Shown: positions 9,721 to 20,153, counted from the first letter of the stretch. The stretch is DNA of 64,000 nucleotides from Tritrichomonas musculus (GCA_039105265.1 JAPFFF010000021.1:930001-994000), one strand, 5' to 3'. A program made the numbers and translations. The notes: generated by a model from the letters alone, not told the origin.

Positions 9721-9913
9721 TAATAAAATAATAGTGATATTAATAAATATATTTTTTTTAAAATTTCAATATATTTTATTTTTTTTTAATTCAATTTTTG
9801 AATTTTTATAGTTAATGTAACTTTTTCAAAGAAAAATATCCACCTTCGAGTTTTTCTACGAAATTTAAAATTTAGTGATATCAACAAGAAAATTAATCAT
9901 TTTTATACTTGTA

Positions 9914-11293
9914 ATGTCCTTCCAGTATAGCTCAGATAGCGATGTTAGTCTATTTGACTCGATCGAGCAATTGGGTCAACAAGCTCCACCATCAGATCCG
10001 CCATCAGCTCCACCCGCAGACGATTGGTTCAAGAACATGACCCCAGAACAACTCGAATCAATGAAGCAGTACATCATGAAGCAGCAAGAAGAAGCAGCTA
10101 GATTAAAGAAGCAGCAAGAAGAAGATGAAGCAAGAAGGAAGAAGAAGCAGCAACAAGAAGAAGAAGAAAGGAAGAAGCAGCAACAAGAAGAAGAAGCAAG
10201 AAGGAAGAAGCAGCAACAAGAAGAAGAAGAAGCAGCAACAAGAAGGAAGAAGCAGCAACAAGAAGAAGAAGAAGCATTAGCAAGATTGAAGCAAGAAGAC
10301 GATGCAAGAAGGAAGAAGCAGCAGTACGTGCCATTTTCGAGTAAAGTATTTCCACCACCTCGATATCATCCACTCCTTCCTCCTACACCAAATACATTAC
10401 CAAAAATACCACCACCACCTCCAAGACTTGGTCCTATATCCAGACCATCTGGATTTACAGAACCGCAGAAGACAAGTACCAATCCGAAGGAAGAAACAAA
10501 AATCGAAGATGTTGTTGAAGAACCATCACCAGCTCGCAAAGAACCATACAAGCCACCGAAAAGTGTTCATGATATGAAATCCAATAGTGATTATAAGGAG
10601 GATAATGTTCGTCCATTCGACTTTCGAGAAGAAATGGAACAATTAATAGAAGAAAATGAAAACTTGAAAGACCGATTAACGAAGTTGGAGGAGAAAATGA
10701 CTGGTGTAGAATTTCACATTGAAGACATCAATCACAATGCTGAAGAACTCAGGAAAGACATTGATAGTAGCGACGAATACGCACTCGAGCTGATGAAATT
10801 GGAACTTACTCCAAAAAAGGTGGCGAAGTACATTAACAAAATTCACGACCTCAAGAAGGACGTGGCGGATCTGAAAAATGCTCAACAAGCTGGTCCTCCA
10901 ACAACTGATTCATTTGCAGAGAAGTATGTAAGAACTCAATTGATGGACAACGAACTAGACCATCTTCGATACATGTTTGACACCATTCCCCAGACTTCTA
11001 CAGCTGAACAAACATCATTGTTCAAGACATATGGATGGAAGTTGTCCAATTGCATTTATCATCTTCGACCATACTTATCACCAGAAGAGAAAGAGAAGTT
11101 GGACAATTCATGCGACTTCGTTAAAAAAGACAGGAGGCAATCACCGAAACAAGTGATGAAGAACATCAAAACCTTCAATGAAGGTATGATAAAGAACCAA
11201 TATCAACAAAAATCTGATATGAAGTCGAAAGGAAATGAATTCCAATATAATTTTCCACATCTAGATGATGATGATAATGGATATCCTCAATAA
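9914..11293 (+). CDS. Coiled-coil, KQ/E-repeat and proline-rich structural-type protein
   Basis: This 459-residue protein belongs to element 1. I prefer the start at 9914 (MSFQYSSDSD); an upstream ATG at 9875 would add a short hydrophobic stretch. The order is: an acidic/proline N-terminus; a low-complexity block of K, Q and E (about nt 10090-10325) built on GAAGAAG-type trinucleotides; a proline-rich linker (about nt 10345-10450); a coiled coil (QLIEENENLKDRLTKLEEKM, about nt 10637-10696); and helical regions to the end. Nothing indicates an enzyme. Lying directly before the polymerase gene (67 nt away) it could be a structural or scaffold protein, or a terminal-protein-like partner; the last is speculation. 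The KQE block is prone to slippage. Confidence 0.6.
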   Translation: MSFQYSSDSDVSLFDSIEQLGQQAPPSDPPSAPPADDWFKNMTPEQLESMKQYIMKQQEEAARLKKQQEEDEARRKKKQQQEEEERKKQQQEEEARRKKQQQEEEEAATRRKKQQQEEEEALARLKQEDDARRKKQQYVPFSSKVFPPPRYHPLLPPTPNTLPKIPPPPPRLGPISRPSGFTEPQKTSTNPKEETKIEDVVEEPSPARKEPYKPPKSVHDMKSNSDYKEDNVRPFDFREEMEQLIEENENLKDRLTKLEEKMTGVEFHIEDINHNAEELRKDIDSSDEYALELMKLELTPKKVAKYINKIHDLKKDVADLKNAQQAGPPTTDSFAEKYVRTQLMDNELDHLRYMFDTIPQTSTAEQTSLFKTYGWKLSNCIYHLRPYLSPEEKEKLDNSCDFVKKDRRQSPKQVMKNIKTFNEGMIKNQYQQKSDMKSKGNEFQYNFPHLDDDDNGYPQ

Positions 11294-11360
11294 ACAATTA
11301 ATTTTTTAACTTTTTCTTTTGTTTTTATTTTTATCGTTTCACTTTTATTTTGTGTTAAAC

Positions 11361-14300
11361 ATGAACAAGGACATTGAAGATGATTTTTTAGATGCTATTG
11401 GAGATGTCTATGCTGATACCAAATCACAGTTTCGTCGTGAATATAATCGACGTGCTAAACAATATAAAAAGAACGACAAGTTTAAAGAAGAAATGAGGAA
11501 GCTCATGATTCCAGCAGGACAAGGTATTGGTTTTGCAACAGACATCAACCAAGATGAAGATAAGAGGTATGCGTTTACTGAAACACTTAGACAGATTTAT
11601 AAAATGAAACATGTTGGAAGACCTATTGTAAAAGCAATAGCACTTGATGGAACTCACAAGTACTTCACACTCAGTGATAAGCACAACATCGAAAGTACAC
11701 TCGGACATATAACAGGAGAACTTGATTTAAGTGAAGACCAATCAGATACAAATCCATACATCTCAAACATGTTCATTCCTGTTCGATATGAGGTACAATT
11801 TATTGACATGAATAAAACAAATGATGGTGTTCATTTTCGAACCAAGATGCAAGATATGGATACTCATGAAATCTATGATGATGAAGTCGAAATTGATGAA
11901 GACTATCGAAATACACCAGAAGGTAGTTTTTTTCCATACATCAATCGTTCTCCAATAGACCTATCAGCATATCAAATCTTTCATGAAGTAAGGAAAGAGA
12001 ACTACAGAGATAATTGTTTTGTATATGCTTGTATACAATCAGGTGTGTTCACTGATGATGAAATAGATGACCTACGATTTTTTGTTCAAACAAGAACCAT
12101 ACCTAATAACAAGATAATTGATGTTGCTCAAAAGTTCAAGTGCAATTTTAGCATCATTAGAGTTGTTGAACAACCTGATAAATACAAGTATGAAACAAGA
12201 ATCAACACCAGAAAGAAAAAATGGTCTGTTGATTTTAAAAGAGAAGTTAAACTGATATTGTTCAAAGACCATTATATGCTCAACAGGAAAATACCTTGTA
12301 CATTATTCTACCTTCAACACTATGAAGAACTTGATAAAACATTTGCACATATGCCTTTTGAAAAAAGATGTAAGATACAAAGATTGCATGATAATGGAAA
12401 GACTGTCAAAGACTATAATCATGAAGGAATCAAACCAATAACCTTTTTCCAAAAGATGTTTGAACTACATCTATTCGAAGAAATAAAAGCATGTGAAATG
12501 GATATAATCAACACAACTGAATATGAACATGTTAATGACTATGTAAGTCTCGAATATAATGCAGAACAATGTACAAGACTCATTGATAATAACAAGAAGA
12601 AACAAAATACATGGTCAAGGATTTATTATAGCGACTTCGAAACAAACTCTACAGTCAGTCCACATATACCATATCTCAATTGTACTATCTTTCGAGATGG
12701 TGCCAACATACATAAAATATCTATTCAAGGTGAAGATTGTGGACAGAAGCTCTTGAATTATTTATGGAGTGGTTCATTAACATATTTTCACAACCTCAAG
12801 TATGATGCATGCTTTTTCATTAACACACCTGGATGGGATACACAGATAACAGAACGAAGTGGTACTGTACTTCAAATCATCATGACATTATTCGAAGAAG
12901 GTACAAGGAAAGTCAAAAAAAGATTAACATTCAGGAACTCATACAGTATAATACCACAAGCATTAAGTAAATTTGCTACAATGTTCAACCTCAATGTTCA
13001 CAAGGAAGTCATGGCATATAAGCTATATACACAAGAGAACATACAAAGAAGAATTGTTGATGCTACTGAGTTCCAACAGCAATACATCGATGAAAACCAA
13101 GACAAGTTATCGAAAGAACAACTTGATGCAAACTGCAAGCAGATTATCGAAAATGCAAAAATAGCAAATTGTTATAATGATGGCAAAATCGACATCATTA
13201 AATATGCCATCTTCTATTGTTTCAAGGATTGTATTGTTTTGATGAAGGGAATGGAAAAATTTAATAGAGACCTCGGAGAAGTCTTTAAAGAAACAAAGAC
13301 AGATATGTATGGTGTTCATGATTTTATATCTATCAGTGCTATTGGATATTGCTTTGCAAAAAAATATGGTTGTTTTGATGGATGTTATGAATTATCAGGT
13401 AAGTGTCAAGACTTCATTCAACGATGTGTTTCAGGTGGACGAACAATGACAGCAGGTAATGAAAAGCAATACATCGAAGGAAGGATACAAGACTTTGATG
13501 CAGTTAGCTTATATCCATCTGCAATGTATGTCATGGATGGTATACCAAAAGGAAGACCTAAAGTAATACCACAAGGTACTACCCATGAACAACTTATGCA
13601 ATATGATACATTCTTTATCGAAGTCAACATCAAGAAACTCGAATGTAAATCAAAAGAGCCATATAAATTTGGACAAGTATTTACAAGGAATGAAGCAGGT
13701 AGTAAAATATTCGGCAATTTCCTTGTTGACCATTATTATATCGATAAAGTAGGTCTTATGGACTTGTTCGAATTTTATGATGTTGAATATGAGTTAATAC
13801 GTGGCTATTACTTTGATGAAGGATTTAACAAGAAAATCAATGAGTTCATTGAGAAGCTCTTTAATCTCAGGGCAAGTTATAAAAAGCAAAAGAACCCTCT
13901 TGAACAAACAATAAAGCTCCTCCTCAACTCCATATATGGCAAGTCAATATTAAAAGCAACTAAGACTGAAACAAAGACAGTACCAAAAAGCCAACTATAC
14001 AAGTATCTCTGGCGGAACTACAACTTTGTCAAGGAGGTTGTTGAAGATGTTAATATTGATAAGTGCTATGTCAAGAAGTTGAAACCAATTAATGACCATT
14101 TCAACCTACCTCAATTTGGTGCAAGCGTTCTCTCTTGGAGTAAGCACTTAATGAACAGGGTTATGGCTACAGCTGAGCAAGCAGGTATACCTATCTACTA
14201 CCAAGACACAGATTCTTGTCACGTTATGGAAAATGACGTGCCAAAGATAGCTGACTTATTCCAGTTCAAGTATCATCAACCTCTTATTGGTAAAAATATG

Positions 14301-14636
14301 TGTCAGTTCCATAATGACTTCGATGAGTTCGAAGGTAGTCAAGGGGAAATACACTCAAGAAAACTCATTGCACTTGGTAAAAAGAGCTACCTCGATATCT
14401 TGGTTGATGAACAAGGAAATGAAGGATACCATATTAGACTTAAAGGAATTCCAAAACAAGTTATTCTCAACAAGTGCAAAAGGATGGGTATCTCAGTTGA
14501 AGAACTTTTTGAAAGGATGTACAAAGGAGAAAGCATGACATTTGATTTGTTGGATGGTTCGAATGCATTCAGGAAGTCAAAGACATTTCAACAAACCAAC
14601 TTACCTAAATTTGCACGTACTCTTAGGTTTACGTAG
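11361..14636 (+). CDS. Protein-primed family B DNA polymerase
   Basis: This protein of about 1091 residues replicates the element. The chosen start is MNKDIEDD at 11361; an upstream ATG at 11319 adds only hydrophobic residues that the element 2 homologue lacks. Exonuclease motifs are YYSDFETN (about residue 422), HNLKYDACF and a YCFKDC motif. Polymerase motif A is DFDAVSLYPS (about 712), motif B KLLLNSIYG (about 850) and motif C YYQDTDS (about 948). Insertions between motifs A and B fit the protein-primed subfamily found in Polintons, adenoviruses and linear plasmids. The first roughly 400 residues are not polymerase: they contain DNCFVYACIQSG (about 216) and a later HYML (about 303), suggestive of a papain/OTU-like fold. 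The gene overlaps the next, convergent gene by 8 nt. It looks whole. Confidence 0.93.
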   Translation: MNKDIEDDFLDAIGDVYADTKSQFRREYNRRAKQYKKNDKFKEEMRKLMIPAGQGIGFATDINQDEDKRYAFTETLRQIYKMKHVGRPIVKAIALDGTHKYFTLSDKHNIESTLGHITGELDLSEDQSDTNPYISNMFIPVRYEVQFIDMNKTNDGVHFRTKMQDMDTHEIYDDEVEIDEDYRNTPEGSFFPYINRSPIDLSAYQIFHEVRKENYRDNCFVYACIQSGVFTDDEIDDLRFFVQTRTIPNNKIIDVAQKFKCNFSIIRVVEQPDKYKYETRINTRKKKWSVDFKREVKLILFKDHYMLNRKIPCTLFYLQHYEELDKTFAHMPFEKRCKIQRLHDNGKTVKDYNHEGIKPITFFQKMFELHLFEEIKACEMDIINTTEYEHVNDYVSLEYNAEQCTRLIDNNKKKQNTWSRIYYSDFETNSTVSPHIPYLNCTIFRDGANIHKISIQGEDCGQKLLNYLWSGSLTYFHNLKYDACFFINTPGWDTQITERSGTVLQIIMTLFEEGTRKVKKRLTFRNSYSIIPQALSKFATMFNLNVHKEVMAYKLYTQENIQRRIVDATEFQQQYIDENQDKLSKEQLDANCKQIIENAKIANCYNDGKIDIIKYAIFYCFKDCIVLMKGMEKFNRDLGEVFKETKTDMYGVHDFISISAIGYCFAKKYGCFDGCYELSGKCQDFIQRCVSGGRTMTAGNEKQYIEGRIQDFDAVSLYPSAMYVMDGIPKGRPKVIPQGTTHEQLMQYDTFFIEVNIKKLECKSKEPYKFGQVFTRNEAGSKIFGNFLVDHYYIDKVGLMDLFEFYDVEYELIRGYYFDEGFNKKINEFIEKLFNLRASYKKQKNPLEQTIKLLLNSIYGKSILKATKTETKTVPKSQLYKYLWRNYNFVKEVVEDVNIDKCYVKKLKPINDHFNLPQFGASVLSWSKHLMNRVMATAEQAGIPIYYQDTDSCHVMENDVPKIADLFQFKYHQPLIGKNMCQFHNDFDEFEGSQGEIHSRKLIALGKKSYLDILVDEQGNEGYHIRLKGIPKQVILNKCKRMGISVEELFERMYKGESMTFDLLDGSNAFRKSKTFQQTNLPKFARTLRFT

Positions 14637-15339
14637 ATGGTTTAATTTTGATAGTTATGAACAAAGGACTTTTTAACAATATCGGCTGGTATTGGAAATC
14701 TACTAAACTTAATTCTAAAAATTTTAATGAATCTGTATATGTTTTTATTTTTAATGGTTTACTTTCAGTTTCGAAATCATATATAAGTGGTTTATTATCT
14801 AAGGTGAAGGTATTTATACTACCAATAACTGATGGTGTATATTGTTGTTCACCTATATTGGAGTATATGGCATTACCTTGTAATGATACTAAATACAACT
14901 TAGTATGATTTAATATTGGTATATCTTTTATTATATAGGTTGTATTAGCAGGCAACTCTAAAGGCAATGGAGTATTATAAAGACCAGTTACTAATGCAGC
15001 TCGATGAGTTAAAGACGTAATGGTAGTCTTCATTGTGGTTTTTAATTGAAATGTTCTTGTTTCTTGTTTATACTCCCATTGAAACCAAGACATTAAATTT
15101 AATACCGATTGTAATTCTTTGATAGTATAGGAAAATTTAGGAGTTCGAAAATAGGCTTTAATAGGTATTGAATCACTTGACATTTCAATATAATCATCAC
15201 CATTGGTTAACAGAATATTACTCAAGGTACTAATTGAAGATACATAATACTTGACATATTTACACTTCCAAGGTATATCCAAATTGATAGATACCTTATT
15301 ATATTCATCAGCATTTGTACTTTGTACTGATACTAACAT
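14629..15339 (-). CDS. Putative jelly-roll minor capsid/penton-like protein of element 1
   Basis: The 236-residue protein starts at MLVSVQS (15339); the longer frame start at 15363 would run into the divergent gene. The sequence is rich in short beta strands with few helices, and ends in a hydrophobic strand LKSPLFITIKIKPS. It is clearly homologous to the protein at 58704-59438 (IDIPWKC, KYYVSSI, LYLVSLQG and SLKFLELSLVDF are matched there). Size, strand content and position beside large virion-type genes fit a single jelly-roll penton or minor capsid protein, as in Polintons, but this is inference from shape and not from a recognised motif. Its 3' end overlaps the polymerase gene tail to tail by 8 nt, and its 5' end faces the giant gene across 17 bp. 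Confidence 0.55.
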   Translation of the reverse strand: MLVSVQSTNADEYNKVSINLDIPWKCKYVKYYVSSISTLSNILLTNGDDYIEMSSDSIPIKAYFRTPKFSYTIKELQSVLNLMSWFQWEYKQETRTFQLKTTMKTTITSLTHRAALVTGLYNTPLPLELPANTTYIIKDIPILNHTKLYLVSLQGNAIYSNIGEQQYTPSVIGSINTFTLDNKPLIYDFETESKPLKIKTYTDSLKFLELSLVDFQYQPILLKSPLFITIKIKPST

Positions 15340-15356
15340 TTTATTATATCCAAAAA
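15340..15356. promoter_or_regulatory. 17-bp bidirectional promoter gap of element 1
   Basis: Only these 17 bases separate the two divergent ATGs. They are nearly pure A/T with a CC pair (TTATTATATCCAAAAAA). No host-type TCA initiator is present on either strand. Any core promoter must lie within or overlap the two coding regions. Confidence 0.5.
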
Positions 15357-18300
15357 ATGTCAATTAAACTTTATTCTTTGCAATCAAATGAAGCAGAGAA
15401 GCTCAAAGACAAGGATGTTGAGATAAGTGTTAATGATGAAGGTAATATTGATATTATAAGAAATGAGGACCCAGATGATTATCCTACGTTTAGTTGTTTA
15501 TATAACAAGGCTGAAGTAGATGAAAGAGTAGTCAAAGGTTATATCGAAAATGGAGGAAAGCTTGATGGTTTCGGCAATGTACCTATTACACACAAATTTG
15601 CCAATTATTTAAAATATGTATTTAAAGGACCTGAAAAGACACCTCTATTAGAAGGCTCACTACCTGAAAAAGCAGAGTCATATAAGGAGTTGATAAAAGA
15701 TGAACTTTGCGTAAATACCTTAAATGAATTTATTGAAGAAGAATCTAATACATGTGAGGCTATTCATGAGATGTATACCGAATTGATGTGTGCTGTTGAT
15801 GGATATGAACAAATATCAACAGATGAACAACTAGGACAAACAAAGGTTATTCGATATCTTCAAGACCCTGTACCACTTCCAACACCAGAGCCTGACCCAT
15901 TTTTAGCTGAGTTTGGTTATTCGAACCTGGGAGATTTATTGATAAATGTCATAAAGAATGAAAGAACTAACATGACAACAAAGAGATTCTTATATGAGGC
16001 TTTTAATGAATCTAACTTTAAAAATTTCGTATCTAGGATATCTCAATACCATTGGAATCTAGATAAATTGTCTGTACAAAGAATAGGATATAGATACAAA
16101 GGGTGTACAGACTTGGTTGAGGCAGACCAAATTATTGAAGTAAGTAGCCCATGTGAATTCCTTGATATATATACAAGATACTACTTAGAAAATTACAAAC
16201 ACACTCCTCAAATACTTCAATATTTGCTGTTTTCGAGTGTATTAGGTTTAGGTATCTCAAAAGCCTTAAAATTATTTCGACTATCCAAAGCTCCAGATAA
16301 TAAAATTACCATTACTCATATTGATGGTACTCAAATGTCAGTCACCTTAAATGACCACTTAAATGACGTTCAACGAAATATCGAAGTACTCATGATTGTA
16401 ATTAATGATTTGATAGGACAAGTATCGCAGATAAAATCCTGTGATTGCAATCATGAAGAGGAGGAAGGAGGAGGTGGCATAGGTATCCCGCAAGATGAGA
16501 TTGATGAATTGACGAACTACCTAAGAAATCAAAATCGACATCTTGAAGAACATTTCGGTGATATTGATGAGAATATAAATAGATTGAATCTTGGTGAACA
16601 AGTACAGTCATTTCAAGATGCTATGCTTGATGTTGTTATGTATGAGGATGCAATACCTGATATAGCAAAACAAGCTATGGAACAACAAGACCAAGAACAA
16701 CAAATACCAGTTTTTAGACCAATTGGCGACCGTTCGAACGGTCTATATAATCAAGATAGTAATTATGTTTGGGACATCATCTATGAGGAATGGCGAGAAA
16801 GAGATGATAACTTGGATAGACCTGCAGGATGGAGACGAAATAGGAATGCTCCTGTACCTCAAAATTACATGTGGGATGTTGTTCATGATGAATGGGTTAT
16901 GTTAAATATTTATTATCCTTTCGAGGAAGGTTGGAGAGAAGGAGCTAGTGAAGCAATAGTAGATGTATTAATACCAATCTTTGAAAATGACCATAGAGGA
17001 CATCTCAGGTATAGTGATAGATATGAAGAATGGGTGTTCTTTCCAGAAGAGAATTCATATCTACATATGCCAACAAATGAAATGTTATACCGTAATAGAG
17101 AATATCATGCAGAATTAGGTCAATATGTAGCTTGGAATATTGTAGATGAGGAATGGCAAGAACATGGATATGACTTCCAAGATGATGATTGGATTCATGA
17201 TGAATTATTAGATGCTCCTGACAATTTAATATGGGATATGACACATGAAGAATGGGTTATTTTATCACAACATTTGGAATGGATAGATAGATGGCGAACA
17301 CAAAACACCCCAGCAGTAAATGCTCTTGTACGTGCAAGAAATAGTTTTGTTCAGGTTTTTGGAGAAATAGTTTGGAATGAAGATAAAAGGCAATGGGTTT
17401 GGGAACCAAAAGATGACCCATCTCCAATGGCGTTATCAATCGAAAATACGAAAGAAGTCAAAACAGATAACTCTTCCGCAGTAGCAATACCTGACTTTGT
17501 CAAAGGGTTTGATAAATTCGAGGATGTATTAAAATGTTATGGTGTTCAAATATCGAAAGATACTCCATCATTAGACCCAGTTAAACCAGTACTTGGTAAA
17601 TATATTATAAAGGGTGATTTAGAAGTAAATGGAAAAATAATATGTGATTCTATTCCAAGTGGAGGTACCTCGAGTGGAGGTATAACAACAACTGATTGGT
17701 CCCTTGAAACAGGATACCCTGATTATTATTTAACTAATCAAGATATTCGACAAATACCACATGAGATAGGTGATAAACATTTTAATGCTTTCCTAATTGT
17801 TTTACGAAAAGAGTTAAAAGATGCAATAGAAACGATAACAGATGAAACAATAATATTTAAGATAATACTTCGAACAGATTCTTTATATTATGATGATAAT
17901 AAATACTTTAAGGAAATATATATAAAAGTCATCAATGGTGTTATTCTATGTCCAGTTATATCCTATAATAGTGAAACACGAAGATGTACATTATCATATA
18001 ATGCATATAATGAACTTGATGTTGCAGAAGATTATTTATATATCATGTTTGAGAAAACATTACCATTTAGTCCATTCGACCTCTATATAAAAGGAGATAT
18101 GTTAATATATTATATGCTTAATCAACATTGCTTGGTATCTACCCAACCAGTTGTTAAATGTGATATTATAGATGCTGATAATGCTTTAAAGTTGCAGAAG
18201 ACAGATATGTTATATTTATACAAACCAACATCTATTAGTAATGAGATCATTAATGACAAAGAATATTATAAAATGGTGTATGAGATTCCTAATGATTATT

Positions 18301-20153
18301 ATCTGATCGAATGCTTTAAATTTAAGTTCAAGGAGTTTTGTTTTGGAAATACATGGGAATTAGAATGGCAAATAGATGATATCAATACTGACAGGAATAA
18401 AGGTCATTGGGAAGGAAATAATTTAAGAGGTAGGTTGGCAGGTAATATTGTTAACAAGCTTAATAAAAGGAATATCAACTATTATCATAATGACAACAGG
18501 ACACATCTATGTTATGTAATGATGAAGAATGATGAGATACATAATGAAATTATAGATAGAGGAGAACATGGTATTTTATATAGTTTCTATGAACTTGCAA
18601 ATAAAGAAGGAAAGATTGCAACAAAAATACTCTTGAATAATAATGAGGTTATTGATGGAGAAACTAATCATGTTCAATGTATCGTGTTTCAAATGGGTGG
18701 ACATAATAAAGAAACATATGAAGGATATGACTTGGTTGGTGTTGAGTGTAGATTGTTGGGTTATGAAGAAAATGTTGTTAAATTTAATGAATTAATTCCA
18801 AAGATATCTCGTATTTATTTGGATATTTATTTGCCGAAGTCATCAACACCTACTCGATTAACATTTAAAATCAAACCTGAAATCCTCCATGTATATGGTC
18901 AAGCTAATGCTAATGTAGACCTCATTGGAGATAAAGATACCATTGAACGTATCGCTTGTTATTGGAAAGATAGCCATATTAACACTGATTCCAGACATAT
19001 TGAACTATATCTTAGGAAAAGTATGACTGACCCGATTGAAGAAATAAATTGGAATCCGCAAATAAATCCATTCGAATATATCATTAATCAACAATATTAT
19101 GAAATATATCCTAATCCAAATGCAGCGACAACCCTCTACACTGATTACAATATATGCTCATCAAAAATCATTACAGCTGATAATATAACAACCATGAGGA
19201 GTGATTTAAATGTAGTTGCTAATAACTTTGATGTTTTATCTTATGATGTAGGTATATTAAGACTTGATGTGAATAAGTTACAAATGGAAATGTTAGAACA
19301 ACAATATATAACTCAGCACCTTCAAGCAGATATGAAATCAGTAAAAATAATGAGTGGAATAACATTAGCATTTACTATAGGAACATTCTTATGGGATGTT
19401 GCAGGAACTCTTCTCAGTGATAAGGGAGTTAATTTAGGTCGAAGGGCAATACATGGTAATGACGATGTTTCCCATTATACATCCTTAGATGATTTATGTA
19501 GAGATTATGGAAGTACTGCACCTCAAAATGTTAGACTCGAAACTGCTGGAACAATTCAAAGGGTTGTAGGAAGTGTAGAAGATTCAGCAACAAGATTAAA
19601 TGGATATTGGTCTCAGTTTCGAGAACTACTGAGGGATTTGGATCGTTGGGATGGAAATAATGCAATGGTTGATATTGTGTTTGAACAAATTGGAGATTTA
19701 ACAAATACAATATATGAAGAATTTCCCAATGCTATTATGCCAGAATGGCTAAGAAGGTTGTTAAAAGAAAGAGGTATGAGAAGGTCAGTAGTTACACAAA
19801 GTGATACTCCTGAACCAGATTTAATCCCAAAGGTAATAGAATGGTGTGAAACTGATTACCAAAGACTTGATGACCCAGAGAAATTTGAAGATAATTGGAT
19901 AAACCCTGAAAAGGCAGTATTATCTTTATCTGCTACTGTGGATGTATGTAATAGAATGAGAGAATCAATGAAATTACCAATTGGTATCTTAGCTCATGAA
20001 TTATCATCAGTCAAAGAGAAAGTAAATAAGAAGCACCCATTGGATGATATTAATATGGATGAATATATTAAGAAGAGTGAGGTTGAAGAATTATTAATGG
20101 CTTATGATAATAGGATAAAAGCACTTGAAGCTAAATGTGCTAACATCGAATGA
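15357..20153 (+). CDS. Giant fibre/surface-type protein (about 1598 aa) of element 1
   Basis: Start MSIKLYS at 15357; a longer frame from 15315 overlaps the divergent gene. The unique N-terminal third is followed by six degenerate W-D-x(4)-E-W-type repeats (about nt 16755-17410), then a stalk-like segment with KGDLEVNGKI and a Gly/Ser linker. Next is the roughly 500-residue module shared with its neighbour, containing DADNAL, LYKPTS, CFGN and SSKIITADNI. After this come a membrane-like segment (about nt 19350-19400), a helical region and a C-terminal coiled coil ending KCANIE. Its counterpart in element 2 (53466-58685) has the same first and last residues. The layout resembles a virion fibre, spike or host-attachment protein. 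No enzyme motif is seen; the function is inferred. Confidence 0.6.
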   Translation: MSIKLYSLQSNEAEKLKDKDVEISVNDEGNIDIIRNEDPDDYPTFSCLYNKAEVDERVVKGYIENGGKLDGFGNVPITHKFANYLKYVFKGPEKTPLLEGSLPEKAESYKELIKDELCVNTLNEFIEEESNTCEAIHEMYTELMCAVDGYEQISTDEQLGQTKVIRYLQDPVPLPTPEPDPFLAEFGYSNLGDLLINVIKNERTNMTTKRFLYEAFNESNFKNFVSRISQYHWNLDKLSVQRIGYRYKGCTDLVEADQIIEVSSPCEFLDIYTRYYLENYKHTPQILQYLLFSSVLGLGISKALKLFRLSKAPDNKITITHIDGTQMSVTLNDHLNDVQRNIEVLMIVINDLIGQVSQIKSCDCNHEEEEGGGGIGIPQDEIDELTNYLRNQNRHLEEHFGDIDENINRLNLGEQVQSFQDAMLDVVMYEDAIPDIAKQAMEQQDQEQQIPVFRPIGDRSNGLYNQDSNYVWDIIYEEWRERDDNLDRPAGWRRNRNAPVPQNYMWDVVHDEWVMLNIYYPFEEGWREGASEAIVDVLIPIFENDHRGHLRYSDRYEEWVFFPEENSYLHMPTNEMLYRNREYHAELGQYVAWNIVDEEWQEHGYDFQDDDWIHDELLDAPDNLIWDMTHEEWVILSQHLEWIDRWRTQNTPAVNALVRARNSFVQVFGEIVWNEDKRQWVWEPKDDPSPMALSIENTKEVKTDNSSAVAIPDFVKGFDKFEDVLKCYGVQISKDTPSLDPVKPVLGKYIIKGDLEVNGKIICDSIPSGGTSSGGITTTDWSLETGYPDYYLTNQDIRQIPHEIGDKHFNAFLIVLRKELKDAIETITDETIIFKIILRTDSLYYDDNKYFKEIYIKVINGVILCPVISYNSETRRCTLSYNAYNELDVAEDYLYIMFEKTLPFSPFDLYIKGDMLIYYMLNQHCLVSTQPVVKCDIIDADNALKLQKTDMLYLYKPTSISNEIINDKEYYKMVYEIPNDYYLIECFKFKFKEFCFGNTWELEWQIDDINTDRNKGHWEGNNLRGRLAGNIVNKLNKRNINYYHNDNRTHLCYVMMKNDEIHNEIIDRGEHGILYSFYELANKEGKIATKILLNNNEVIDGETNHVQCIVFQMGGHNKETYEGYDLVGVECRLLGYEENVVKFNELIPKISRIYLDIYLPKSSTPTRLTFKIKPEILHVYGQANANVDLIGDKDTIERIACYWKDSHINTDSRHIELYLRKSMTDPIEEINWNPQINPFEYIINQQYYEIYPNPNAATTLYTDYNICSSKIITADNITTMRSDLNVVANNFDVLSYDVGILRLDVNKLQMEMLEQQYITQHLQADMKSVKIMSGITLAFTIGTFLWDVAGTLLSDKGVNLGRRAIHGNDDVSHYTSLDDLCRDYGSTAPQNVRLETAGTIQRVVGSVEDSATRLNGYWSQFRELLRDLDRWDGNNAMVDIVFEQIGDLTNTIYEEFPNAIMPEWLRRLLKERGMRRSVVTQSDTPEPDLIPKVIEWCETDYQRLDDPEKFEDNWINPEKAVLSLSATVDVCNRMRESMKLPIGILAHELSSVKEKVNKKHPLDDINMDEYIKKSEVEELLMAYDNRIKALEAKCANIE
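16755..17410 (+). repeat. Six protein repeats with paired tryptophans
   Basis: Within the giant protein, motifs WDIIYEEW, WDVVHDEW, YSDRYEEW, WNIVDEEW, WDMTHEEW and WNEDKRQW recur, spaced very roughly 20-60 residues apart. Each is a short strand-like unit with W (or Y) and a second W seven residues on. They resemble aromatic repeats of surface-binding proteins but match no family I know. Confidence 0.65.

Noticed and set aside
10098-10373. Minus-strand leucine-rich reading frame opposite the KQE repeat
   Set aside because: A mirror of the GAAGAAG repeats on the coding strand; pure low complexity.
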